Below, piece by piece: positions 1 through 10,425 of a stretch of 64,000 nt of DNA. Source of the stretch: Ochotona curzoniae (Eukaryota > Chordata > Mammalia > Lagomorpha > Ochotonidae); assembly GCF_017591425.1 (NCBI RefSeq), contig NW_024465751.1:5084001-5148000 (forward strand). The letters run 5' to 3'. How positions within the stretch are numbered: the first letter of the stretch is position 1; every line of letters starts with the position of its first letter. Below the pieces are notes generated by a model that was not told where the DNA came from, did no database searches, and was given only the letters and a program-made list of their open reading frames with translations. Both the position numbers and the translations under genes were made by a program.

Positions 1-1099
1 CACCTGGTTCTGGGGTTGCAGATCCAGACTTCCTGGTCTCCCTAAAATGGCTGCAGTCTTTTTCATTGCTCTGATTTTGTGCAGCATTAATCTATATATA
101 TATTTCCTAAGTATAATTGAAAACTGTATATTTTTCAAAGTTGCGATGATATTTAAATCTGATAGAAGATTGAATTACAAAATAAATTCTTAGCTGAAGT
201 ATGGTTTTTTTTTTTTATGTGTGTGAACTGTTAACAAGATTTAGTTTGAAAACTGTAAGTCCCCTCACACGCATTTTACTTAGTTTCTCTTTGTACACCT
301 TCAAGGTGACTGGATTAGTGTTGGCAAGTGTAAGCCAATAAACAAATATTCTTATGGAAAAAAAAGAAGGAAGACAATGGCCCAGTGAAATGTTCCTCTC
401 CTAAAGGCAGGTTCTGGTCACACTAGCCTGGACACCCCTGCTGTGGATCAGTGAACCATCTGCCCCTCTTTATTTCCTCAACCTTGGTGCTGACTGTAGC
501 CCTCAATTCTGCAGAGCCACTCAGAAGGATAGGAAAAGAACAACAGCCTCTTGATCAAAATCTCCATCTCCACCCAGAATCAGTGACTTCCTCGGAAAAG
601 AATGAAGGGTTCTCAAAGCGCTTTTCATACTACTCATCTAGAATCCTTGGAGTCAGGCCAAGCCTATAAAACATGTGTAGAGGAATACATGCTATTTATA
701 AGAGTGCATGTGGAAGCTTCCTTTCCTAGGAGCTCATATTAAATATACTAAATAACTAGAGATGCTAACACTTCAGGTGATACTTTGAAACTGGTTAGCG
801 TGGCATAGTCATGGATGCTCTGTGTGCAGGCATGCAGATATCCAGATGGAAACACACACACACTCACAACATGTGTGAGCACTTCAGGTTCCCCTTTATA
901 TTAATTTTCTTAATTTTTGTATTGGGATACTTTGAAATCTGCTGCTTCATTGATCCAGGAGGACTGATCTCCCTAACGGCCAGTCCATTTCTAAAAGTAG
1001 CGAACCAACTTCCCCAGACTCATACCCAACCTAGAGAACATTCATCCAACACTGGGAGATTTTCACTCCTTTTGCTATATCTCTGACCTAAACATCTGA
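1..1099. other. No recognisable gene or repeat
   Basis: Ordinary AT-rich DNA. Two short open frames (451-669 and 811-1086, plus strand) have no Kozak, splice or conservation signal and I treat them as chance. A purine run near 357-372 and a T-run near 206-216 are the only low-complexity patches. Confidence 0.5.
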
Positions 1100-1760
1100 A
1101 AACCCAGATATAGTCGACCAAGGGCAGCTCCTACTCACAAGAGACTTTGGAAATGGCCCAGACCAGCCAATCATAAGCCTATTTACCTTGCCTTGTCTGT
1201 TCCTTCCCACACAGACCACAATCAAAGGCATTACCCTTGGTTCCTTCTCAGTCTTTGCCCCCTACCTGCACCGACTCCCCATGTGGCTTACCATGGCCTG
1301 CTGAACATGGCTTGGGATCCGTGGCAAAGCATTTTAAATGACAGAATTTCCTCACCTATTGGCCTTGACACAGCCACGTGACCATAAGATCAATCATAAA
1401 ATACCTCTATCCACTTTGGATCTTCCTTTCCCCAAAATGAAGGTAAGGACCGACATCATTACAGAAGTATAAGGACACACCACAGATACACAAGAATGTC
1501 AGGAAAGGCAAGGGGAGAACTCGCTCTTACCTTTAGCTAAAAAAAATCACATAAGGAGACACATGGTGGCAATCAGTCCCCATGATGGGAGGAAACTGTG
1601 TAATGCTGATAAAAGCCACCTGGCCATGGACCTTCTGAGCATGAAGACTTCCAGGTCCTTGATATTCTCTGGGGGTCAGTTCTGTCTACATTCTTGCCTT
1701 CTGTTTTTGCTGGTGTAGGAAGCACTTGCAAGTTCCTTACTCTCTTGCTTTAAGAACTCA
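1100..1760. other. Unresolved block, possibly an old LTR fragment
   Basis: Contains CCAAT-type motifs (agccaatcataag, cctattggcc) and a string of short GC-richer phrases typical of mammalian LTR relics. I could not match it to a named family or find TG...CA ends. The plus-strand open frame at 1193-1381 overlaps it and is not credible as a gene. Confidence 0.2.
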
Positions 1761-1954
1761 CTGGCTCAGCTTTTTTCAGGGTGCATGGCAATATGGTAAC
1801 TATTCTAGGAAACGATGCACTTTTTACTTGAGATAATATTTTTCCAATTTAGGAAACTACACATTTTGAAATATTCATGGCAAAGGGGAAGGAAACATCA
1901 ATGATGACATGTCATAATAGATAAAAGTACTAATGAGCTAATTTTATCAACTAA

Positions 1955-2100
1955 CTTTTGCTAGCCATGACTGTCTTATCTACAAATGGGAATAAAATAA
2001 TACAACCTCTAAGCACCATTAGGAAAATGAAATAAGGTAATATATGTGTTGAACACATTGCCTGTCACAGTACCGAGCCCCATAAATGCTGACTATCAGC
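1955..2100 (+). repeat. MIR SINE fragment
   Basis: Follows the MIR core in order: tgtcttatctacaaatggg (cf. cctcatctgtaaaatgggg), a run of aataataca, then attaggaaaatgaaataagg, cctgtcacagtaccgagcc and cataaatgctgactat. Ancient tRNA-derived repeat, diverged. Confidence 0.65.
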
Positions 2101-2395
2101 AGATAACACAAACAACCTGTTAAATATGCTAGCCTATTGATTATGCCCACGAAATCTGCCAAAGAAATAAAAAGGAGAATACATTACATGCTTTCTCAAT
2201 TATTTTCAAACAGCTTTCCTCTCTTTTTCTATTTTATTCTTACCTGCACAAACCTTACAGCATTTCTATTCTCCATTCAAAAGGACTTTGACTGAGGTTG
2301 AGAGGCATACTACAACCTGTGGTGTATCAATAGGGTATTCCATAACTTCCCCAAATGTGTTTCAAGGTAATGCGTTTTTCTAACAATGTTAATCC

Positions 2396-2712
2396 TTTAA
2401 AAAAAGATGTATTTATTTTTTTTATTAGAAAAGCAGATTTACAGAGAGGAGTAACAAAGATCTTCCATCCACAGGTTTACTTCCCAAGTGGCAGCAATGG
2501 CCGGAGCTGAGCCAATCCGAAGCCAGGAGCCAGGCGCTTATTCCAGGTCTCTCACATGGGTGCAGGGGTCCCAAGACTTTGGGCCTAGACTACTTTCCCA
2601 GGCCACAAGCAGGGAGCTGGAAGGGAAGTGAGCAGCCAGGATATGCCCATGTGGGATCCAGGTGCATGTAAGGCAAGGACTTTAGTCACTAGGCTACTGT
2701 GCAAGGGCCACA
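2396..2712 (-). repeat. Lagomorph C-type SINE, near full length
   Basis: Minus-strand copy: the A/T tail (aagatgtatttatt) is at the left, followed by aagatcttccatcc, ggccggagctgagccaatcc, cacaagcagggagctgg, and the A-box end at the right (actttagtcactaggctactg). The complement of tagtgactaaag is the Pol III A-box core. Moderately diverged. Confidence 0.85.
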
Positions 2713-3944
2713 ATGTTATTCCTTCTTAATGCTATAAAACTCAATTGGAAATGTGATTTATTTATGTTGATTATCCATTTAAGCTAAACATTACTCAGGT
2801 TGATGAAAGCTAGTTTATTAGTTTATTAAATAGCAATGGTGCACTCCCCACCTCCACATTCCTGCCACACATACACAAACACCTTGGGAACACCACCATT
2901 TTAAAAGAGACATGTGCTATGGTTTTCCTTACATCTCTCTCCAAACCCTTTGAAAATGACTATTAGTATCATTCAAATTGGGAAACTTAGTCTTATTTTC
3001 TAACCCTTGTGGATACATCTCCAAATGGAAAAGGACAGAGAGGTCTTGAGCAGCTGGGGAAAGTTTTGTGGATTTCATAGTGGTTGGGAATCACTAACAA
3101 GGAAAAATTGCACATGGTCTTTGGTGGAGGCATATTTTAAAATCCAGAGCCTTTTGTTATGGATTAAATAAAGTGTCATTCATAATTCTTATTCGAGTTG
3201 GTCCCCTTAGTGTATTTTTAACAGAAAACTTTTTTTCTTGCCTTGAAATTCCATTTAAAGATGTCCTGTATCTATGATTATATACTATATAACTTGGAAA
3301 ATATTCCTCAATTAAGAGCTTGTCAGGCCAATAAAACGCGTGGTGGCAGATGGCAATTCCACCAACTAAGAGTCAGGTTTTCATAGAGGTGCAAGAGGGA
3401 TCCAGTTTCACTTGACTAAGGCCAGGAAATACCCATCACTCCCATAACATCTCATTCACTCAATGGCTTCATCATTCCGTGGAACACTGTGATGAGTCCA
3501 GGAAGCCATCAAACACATTGCAGTCTCATCCCCGCTCCTGTTGCCAGACCCATCTCGTACAACTTCCCTTCCCTATGAACTCTAATCTTCAGCTATTCTA
3601 TCTTTAATGTTTAGCTTGTACAGCCAAAATGTGTCCCTGAGCAGGTGATGACATGTCATCACAAATTTATTGATGAGATGATTTTATTGGGGTATTCTTC
3701 TGGCCGGGGGGCCTGAGGGATCCATCAGGTGGCTGAGCGAGATGAGCTGGTTACCCAGCATCTGCTTTTCAGTGGCATTTGCCATTTTTCTGTTTATCTT
3801 ATATGTGCTGTTTATGGGCTGTATTTGTCGTTTATTGTCAGAAAATGCTTTGTTATAAACAACTATAAGCCCTGATGACTCCCTTTTCTGTAGTTCACAG
3901 GACTGAGCTTGCTCAAGACTTCTTCAACAGCTTTGGATTGTTTC
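2713..3944. other. No recognisable gene or repeat
   Basis: About 1.2 kb of unremarkable sequence. No open frame worth noting. Some phrases around 3330-3420 vaguely resemble an eroded C-type SINE head (ggtggcagatggcaattcc), but not convincingly. Confidence 0.45.
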
Positions 3945-4192
3945 AGTCATTCCTGCACTGATTTGAGTCAGGCTGCTCCACTTCTGATAAAATTTCCTGC
4001 ACATAGTCTGGGAAAGCAGCAGAGGCCCATGTGAGAGCCTTGGATGAAGCTTCTGGCTGCTGGTTGCTGGCTTCTGGCTGCGGATTGGCTCAGCGCCAAC
4101 CATTGATGCCATTCGGAGAACAAACCAGCAGATGAGATATCCCTCTCTCGCTCTCTCTGTAGTAGTCTTTCAAAATAAATAAATAAAGTTTA
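3945..4192 (+). repeat. Lagomorph C-type SINE, 5' part eroded
   Basis: Plus-strand copy recognisable from ggctgctccacttctgat through gtctgggaaagcagcagagg, attggctcagcgccaacc and the tail caaaataaataaataaagt. The tRNA-like head is degraded. An internal tandem of gcttctggctgctggttgctggcttc marks local slippage (parts 4051-4080). The minus-strand frame 3924-4112 is an antisense shadow of this SINE. Confidence 0.8.
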
Positions 4193-4199
4193 AATAAAT

Positions 4200-4470
4200 A
4201 GAAGAGAGAAAGAGAGACAGAAAAGTCTTTGACCTGCAGGTTCACTCCTGAAATAGCCACAACAACCAAAGCTGGACTGGCCCATAGCCAAGAGCCAGAG
4301 CTTCTCGGGGCCTCCTAGGCGGGTCCAGAGGCTCAAGCACTGGCCATCCTCTGCTGCTTTCTCAGATCATTAGCAGGGAACTAGATAAGAAGTGACTCAA
4401 GCCAGTTTCCATATGGGATGCTGGCAGTACAGGTAAGTTTAGCTTGCAATGCCAAGGTTCTGGCCCCTCA
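4200..4470 (-). repeat. Lagomorph C-type SINE, inverted tail-to-tail with its neighbour
   Basis: Starts right after the tail of the preceding plus-strand SINE (aaataaatagaagagagaaa), then caaagctggactggccca, agccaagagccagagctt, gctgctttctcagatcat and a head ending near ggttctggcccc. The two copies face each other across fewer than 15 bases. Confidence 0.8.
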
Positions 4471-4734
4471 GTGAACTTTTCTAAAACTATCTTTCCTAAA
4501 TATTTCCTGAGAGCTTCCTATTCCTCACAGACCATAGCTTGTCTGTGGCCCAGCCACAGTCACATACATTCTGGATGGATTGATCTTCTCTAACAAGCAC
4601 ACTAGTCTTCGTTAACATGTTTTGTAAGTCCTTTAAGATGGTAGAATCTCTTTCAACAAAGATCTTTCGAGAATACTAATACTTAGTTAAGGTTTTATGC
4701 AGAAAAAATATAAATAACAAAATCATGGGGCTAG

Positions 4735-4895
4735 GCAATAATATTTATCACTTACTGTATACTTCATGCTGAACTAAAGCTTCTATACTCATCAATTTGA
4801 TGTTATTATTGTTCCAGTTATAAAGACACCCTGCGTAAGGTCATAAAGCTAATAAGTAACATGCATGGCATCAACTTCAGATGCAGATGTATCTA
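4735..4895 (-). repeat. MIR SINE fragment
   Basis: Reads as the complement of MIR: atttatcacttactgtat, catgctgaactaaagcttc, attattgttccagttataaag, aaggtcataaagctaataagt, ending at tcaacttcagatgcag (cf. attcgaacccaggcag). Confidence 0.7.
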
Positions 4896-5267
4896 ACTGC
4901 ATTCCTACTGAGACATCCTCCGGTCTTTGGGGGCTGCATACGAACTACTCTGACTTCGATGATCTGTCTCCAAATCTACTTGTTCCTGCAAAGAGTGACT
5001 TTCTAGGACTACAAGCAAACCGTGAACTGCTATGACATTGCCCCATATCCAAAGCAATAAATACATCTGTTATTTATGTAAGCATATTTTATACTTTACT
5101 ATGTAAAAATTGTATTATTCTTATGAATATATGCACAGGAATAAATCACATTTCATATGGGTTTAGCTATGATAATTAGATGAAATGTTATATATGGATA
5201 AATATTTCTACTATGACAAATACATATGTATTTGTGTATATATAAACATATATTTGTCACACACACT

Positions 5268-5322
5268 TATTCCATATATATGTATGTATATATATATACA
5301 CGTATATATATACATACCACCA
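5268..5322. repeat. TA/CATA-rich low-complexity tract
   Basis: Alternating purine-pyrimidine run (catatatatgtatgtatata..., cgtatatatataca). It sits in a broader AT-rich stretch from about 5080. The open frames 5185-5511 (+) and 5267-5614 (-) run through it and are low-complexity artefacts (repeated Tyr/Ile). Confidence 0.85.
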
Positions 5323-5811
5323 AATGCATGCTGTCACATTCCTGCAAGCTATGGTAACTTAGTGACACAGTCAGACATTTGCTATCTCCTCTGTGTTGCC
5401 CCCGTGTGCCTTCAAAGCATGGCCATCCTTCTGCCTGCAGCAGCCCTGAGACTGAAAAGGACTTGGGTTTGGGAGAAGCGCGTGGCAGCTCATGAAGCCT
5501 CAGTTTTGTAAGCAAAAGTGAATTTATAACCTCGGCAATAAATTTTTGAGTGAGTTTTAGTGCCACTGAGGCCACAGGCTTCTTTGCTATTCCTAGACAG
5601 CATTCTGATAACACAGCAGAGAATATTTCTATTCAAAGAAACTCCTGCTCAGCTTCAGGAAACATGACTGTGAAATATAATGTATATTTACCATTGTATC
5701 TTAAAAAAGAGATTGTGAAGGAGGACAGTACCTTAACTTCTTCCATGTGGCTCTGAGCACTAGTGGTTATTTTCCTTTCTGTACTTCGAGATGACACTGT
5801 GGTTAAAGAGT

Positions 5812-6112
5812 GGGCCTGGCACAATGACTCCATAGCTACTGCTAGGATCCCATATGAATGCCAGTTCGAGGTCCAGCTGCTGCACTTCTCATCCAGCTCC
5901 CTGTTTGTGGCCTGGAGAAGCACTAGAGTAATGCCAAAGCCTTGGGCCCCCGGGAGACATGGAAGCAGCTCCTGGCTCTTAGCTAAGGATCGGCTCAGCT
6001 CTAGCCATTGTGGTGACTTGGGGAATGAACCAGGGGATGGAAGATCTTTCTCCCGTCTCCTTCTCTCTGTAGATCTGCCTTTCCAATAAAAATAAATAAA
6101 TATTACAAAAAA
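5812..6112 (+). repeat. Lagomorph C-type SINE, near full length
   Basis: Head cctggcacaatgactccata, B-box-like agttcgaggtccagctg, then ctccctgtttgtggcctgg, aaagccttgggccc, ggctcttagctaaggatcgg, tctttctcccgtctccttct and the tail tttccaataaaaataaataa. The frame 5763-6089 and its antisense partner are shadows of this element. Confidence 0.88.
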
Positions 6113-6899
6113 TCTAAACGCTAATTAAGCTCTCTGTCAAAAGCAGCAAAACCTTGGTTTCCATTGATTCTGTCTGACAAAAACACCTTTACGATGGCCC
6201 CCTCTCTGCCCAACTTCCAGTGTCTGCTTGAGCTCCACCATGACTGAAGCTCCTGTAGAAAGGGCTATGCGTTTGTCTCCCAGTGTGCTGGGTGCAGGGA
6301 CTGGACACCGGCTTTGCATTGAGACCTGGCTTGCAGCTGCCTCTGGCAATGCTAATCGCAGCAGTTGGTAGTGGGAGCCAGGCTCACTTACTGCTATGAG
6401 GAATACTGAGTGAGGGAGGCAGGTGGAGCAACTAACTTGGTAGCCTCCTGTTACACATCTCTATTACAGGAAGCTAATGAAACAGTTGGACTACTTTTTT
6501 TTCCATTTAATGACCAGAAACTATAAGGAAAATGGATTTGAACCCCTAAACTTCCTTTTGATGCTTGTATCTCTTTTCATGTGGTTGTTAGGAAAAAAAT
6601 GTAAGTAAGCCCACAAAGAGTTTGGCCTTGGCACGTAAAGGATTTCCATGGTTGATTTCCTCATTCCCCTGCCTCCTCCTCTACAGGGTCTTTAGGATTC
6701 TTATTCAAAAACCAGAGTGATGTTAGCCAATAATTACAGATAGTGCTTGCTAAGATTTTTCTATGTGGTGTGAATTACTCTAAATATTTTTATGTGTATT
6801 GTTATAATTCATCTTACTTCATCTTTACACCTATAAGACTACTCTCTTTTTCAGGAAAAGAAATGTACAACATTAACTGTATGATTACTGTTACATGAC
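6113..6899. other. No recognisable gene or repeat
   Basis: No repeat match found. The minus-strand frame 6137-6349 (70 aa) has no supporting signal. Confidence 0.45.
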
Positions 6900-7065
6900 A
6901 TCACATTATGAGCCCGTTTTATATTCACAATGTTGTGAAATAAACCCCATTATTCTAACTTTGAAGACTAGTAAACGAGTTGTAGAGTGATTATGCAATT
7001 CATATAAGAGCAAGAGTTGGAATTCAAACCCAAGCAGTGGGACCCCAGAGTTTTGTGCTTACTTC
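6900..7065 (-). repeat. MIR SINE fragment
   Basis: Complement of MIR in good order: ccccattattctaactttg (cf. ccccattttacagatgagg), tgtagagtgattatgcaatt, agagcaagagttggaattc, aaacccaagcagtgggacc, ccagagttttgtgcttac. About 165 bases retained. Confidence 0.75.
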
Positions 7066-8329
7066 TTTTAAAGGCATACTGACTTTCAAGTCTTGGTTTT
7101 CTTTATAAAATTGGGTTTACCTAAGCTTCCTTCATCAAATGATTGTTGCAATAATGGAAGCAAATAGTAAACATGCAAGTAGACTGCCGGCAATAGCATA
7201 TAATCCATAGTGCTGGAGCTGCACGGATCATATTTAATATAGATCATAAACGCATGTCATAAACTAGTAAGTAATCATAAATCATGAAAGCATAAACTGA
7301 CCATAAACTAATATAGGCAGTTGAATTTGTTTAGACGTAGAAAAATGAATATTTGTTGAGTTGTTATTGAACTAGTATTGGCTTTTTAAAAGTGTATGTC
7401 TCACTTTGATATTTCCATCACTGTTCTAGGAAAAAGTGAGTGGAATTCACAGAAGTTTCAGTTAGATACACACATGTGCTGATCAGGAAACACACAGGCA
7501 GAACCAAAAGGCATCCTGGACAAACTCTGAGACCAGTTCTTTCTCTTTCACTACAATCCTTGTGAGAACAAAGATCTGTGTCTCCAAGGAGTTGTTTGGT
7601 ACTCGTTTTGCTCTTCTAAAGTAAATACTGACGGAATTTGTCCTATGGAGCATCATACTATTGAAAACAAAATGTTCTTCCATTTCCTAAGATTTCTTTT
7701 CCTCCCAAAGCTAAATTTTACAACCAGCCAATTTCTGTCTTACATGTGTCTCTTATTCTGGGACCTAAGATTTAATCTAGCTGAACCAGTATTGGAACAA
7801 CACTAGATCCATCTTACAAAGTTGGGTTTCAGGTCTACTGTTAACAAATCACCTAGTAACAAATCTCCAGTCAAGGGAAATGAGTTTCACGTGTGCCCAG
7901 ATTTCAAGCTTGTACAGCATCCCACACGGGAGATGACTTTACAGGTTCTGTGTCCTAAAGGAAAACATTAGCTTCTTAAATGATATGGGGTTTAAATCCT
8001 TGCTCTATTTTTTTTTTTTTTTTTTTTTTTGCTGCTCATGATTGTAAATAAACATGCAGTTTTTGTACCTTGCCTTTTCATCTGCAAATGCAATTATTAT
8101 GTGTCTAAATAGAACTAGATAAGATGGGACATCACTCGTGGTTGCTCAGTGAATGTTAACTTCTTCACTATTTGCCCATTATAAGTACAGAATTAGTCAG
8201 GTCAGATATGTTATCATTTGCTTGGGACCCAGATGTGACCGAATAAATACAAGTCCATGTTTGAATTGAAATTCGTCACAAGCTACAGAATGATCCATAC
8301 AGAACAATCTGCTTCATTTCAGTACATTG
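7066..8329. other. No gene; unique sequence with a 23-T homopolymer
   Basis: A run of 23 T lies at 8008-8030, perhaps the poly(A) end of a lost minus-strand retrocopy, but nothing recognisable follows it. The minus-strand frame 7483-7683 has no support. Confidence 0.45.
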
Positions 8330-8450
8330 ATACTCAAGTACATCAGTTTACTCAAATTCTGAAAATAGAAGCTTAGTCTACTATGCCATGGCACTGGCAT
8401 CAATAAATAAATCTTTTTAAAAATCTTAAAAAATCATTTTGTCAGGCAGC
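8330..8450. repeat. Unnamed repeat unit, copy 1
   Basis: About 120 bases that recur at 9632-9750. Shared blocks include gaagcttagtct, tatgccatggcactgg, aataaatctttt and aaaatcttaaaaa. The block agcttagtct..atgccatggcactgg resembles the complement of a C-type SINE head (actttagccgctaggcca), so this may be a SINE end fused to other DNA. Confidence 0.6.
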
Positions 8451-8859
8451 ATATTCGTTAAGACCCAAACATTGTATGAATGATAGAATAAGCTTTAAAT
8501 GCCATTAATTCTGAGGTTAATAGAAGAACAATGTTTGGGCCAATGTGATAACCAAATAATGGTGAGAGCAGATGGTGGGGGATGGGCAGCATATCACCAC
8601 TCGCATCCCCTCCTGGTGGATTATGGGATCACCACGTGCTTATGTGGTCTTCTCTTTCCTTGCTCTTGGATGCTGCTCATGCAAAGGGCATCCCAGACAA
8701 AAGCACTTTCTCATTCATGAAATGAACTGCTGACTCGAATTCCTATCTTCGTTTTTTGCCTGACAGAAGGGGTCAAATGGCCAGCCTTTATTAGGAAATT
8801 GATACGATTTGAGATAATTGGGGTAACGTTTTCCAAGTTCTTGAAAGCACAAGCCCCGG

Positions 8860-9190
8860 GATGCCTCTGGGTCCTTGCTCAGGCTTTCCCCTCTGCTGAG
8901 GCATCCTCTGCGTTCCCCCCGCCTCGTTTACTCTTTGTCATCCTTCAGCCTTTGTTTATTCATATCGCTGTTTTGTACCTCCATGTATCTTTCCATGACA
9001 TGCTGTGTGTGTAAGAGCATTTAGTAGCGCACTGTCTCAACGCCGGCGCGATTCTTTGTACACTGCGCTCTTCTCCCGAGGCTTACGGAACCTCAGAGAA
9101 GATGTAGTCTGTTTGGTTCACCTCTGCATCTCTGTGCTTGACACCATACGCAGCACATAGCAGGAACCCCAAATGCTGTTTATTAAATGG
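8860..9190 (+). repeat. L2 LINE 3' fragment
   Basis: Order matches the L2 3' end: tccttgctcaggctttcccc (cf. tgctcaggctgttccc), catccttcagcc, then atctctgtgcttgacacc, cagcacatagcaggaacccc and a final tgtttattaaatggttcac (cf. tgtttgttgaatgaat). A short CpG-containing stretch sits at 9030-9090. The open frame 8799-9014 is inside it and is not a gene. Confidence 0.65.
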
Positions 9191-9474
9191 TTCACACAAG
9201 GGTGATTGAGTGAAAGCGGATGAGTCTAGTCTTGTGGGATGTAACAGTACAAATATTGAATTATAAACCAGAATGCCTAAGACAATTCTGACCTTCAATT
9301 TTAACTGTCAAATTGGCCTCTAGGCCACTTTAACTTCTTACACCTAAAAAACATCTTATACACGGCTATTTAATGGAGCTACAAAATTTAATTTATGTGT
9401 GTAGCACATGTTGTAATAACATACATTGACTGATACCTTGAATTGCTGCAGGACTACTTTAAGTATTTTTTAAA

Positions 9475-9625
9475 TAAAATCATATTTGTTTGTTTTATGA
9501 TACAGTTCCACAGGCTCAGGGATTTTCCCTCCACTCCACTTCCAATTCCTCTCCCCTCAATTATTTCCCCTATATTATATTAAAATAGTATAGTCCTTCA
9601 AAAACATTCATAAATCCATCATTCT
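9475..9625 (-). repeat. L1 3'-end fragment (lagomorph type)
   Basis: Reads cagttccacaggctcaggga, the complement of an L1 terminus also seen at 13385-13500 (cagttccataggttctggga), and both continue into homologous pyrimidine-rich sequence ending near aatccatcattct. The plus-oriented counterpart at 13990-14040 shows it is an L1 3' terminus by its A-rich end. Confidence 0.6.
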
Positions 9626-9631
9626 GTTTCT

Positions 9632-9742
9632 TTAAAGTACATCAAATTGCTCAAATTACTGAGGACAGAAGCTTAGTCTCTATGCCATGGCACTGGTCCC
9701 AATGAATAAATCTTTAAAAAAAATCTTAAAAATGATTTTGTT
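9632..9742. repeat. Unnamed repeat unit, copy 2
   Basis: Second copy of the unit at 8330-8450. It sits exactly between the L1 3' fragment on its left and a SINE on its right, with shared blocks aagtacatca, actcaaatt-like, gaagcttagtct and atgccatggcactgg. Confidence 0.6.
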
Positions 9743-9998
9743 AGAAAGGTATTTATTTTCTTTGGAAAAGCAGATTTATAGAGAAAAAGATCTTCCATCC
9801 ACTGGTTCACGCCCCCAAATGACTTCAATGGCTTTGGATACAGAGTCCCAAGTATTTGTGCCATGCTCTGATGCTTTCCCAGGCCACAAGCAGGCATCTG
9901 GATGAGAAACAGAGCAGCCGACATGAACTGGTGCCCGCGTGGGATGCTGGCACTTGCAGGGGGAGGATTAACTGATTCAGCCATCATGCTGGGCCCTT
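9743..9998 (-). repeat. Lagomorph C-type SINE with an internal deletion
   Basis: Minus copy: aaaagcagatttatagag, aaagatcttccatccactgg, then a jump from gacttcaatggcttt straight to gatacagagtcccaa, so roughly 60 bases of the middle (the gccaggagccagg part) are missing. It resumes with ttcccaggccacaagcaggc and ends ccatcatgctgggcccttaa. Confidence 0.8.
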
Positions 9999-10141
9999 AA
10001 AAAATCTTAAAAAGAAAAAAGGAAAGCTCATTGAAATTAATTAAGAGATAATTGAGTAAAGAGGAACTGAATTTAGTCCTGGTGCTGACACTGCTGCCTC
10101 CAGACTTTGTCTAATTCACATAGGGAAGCTAACAACACAAA

Positions 10142-10287
10142 TCTTTACACATAAACCCATACACACACACACAACACATCCCACAACACATCCCCACTCA
10201 TAAACACACACACACACACACAGACTCAGAACACATCCATACACATAAACACATACACACAGAGTCTCACAACACACCCACACTCAT

Positions 10288-10326
<39 letters not shown>

Positions 10327-10425
10327 CTCACAACACAGCCATACACATAAACATACACACACACACACACCGTCTCACAACACACCTCCACACATAAATA
10401 CACACACACCCACACAGCCTCCTGG
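10142..10425. repeat. Compound CA microsatellite within a longer tandem repeat
   Basis: Several CA runs (longest near 10287-10322) are separated by recurring phrases: gagtctcacaacacac, cagtctcacaacacagcc, cgtctcacaacacacctc and ..cagactcagaacacatcc, each followed by (t/c)acacataaac or actcataaac. This gives about four higher-order units of roughly 60-70 bases. Confidence 0.9.

Noticed and set aside
1100..1760. Possible complete LTR
   Set aside because: CCAAT-like motifs are present, but no TG...CA termini, target duplication or family match was found, so it is listed only as unresolved.
5185..5614. Overlapping frames on both strands rich in Tyr and Ile
   Set aside because: Driven by the TA/CATA tract.
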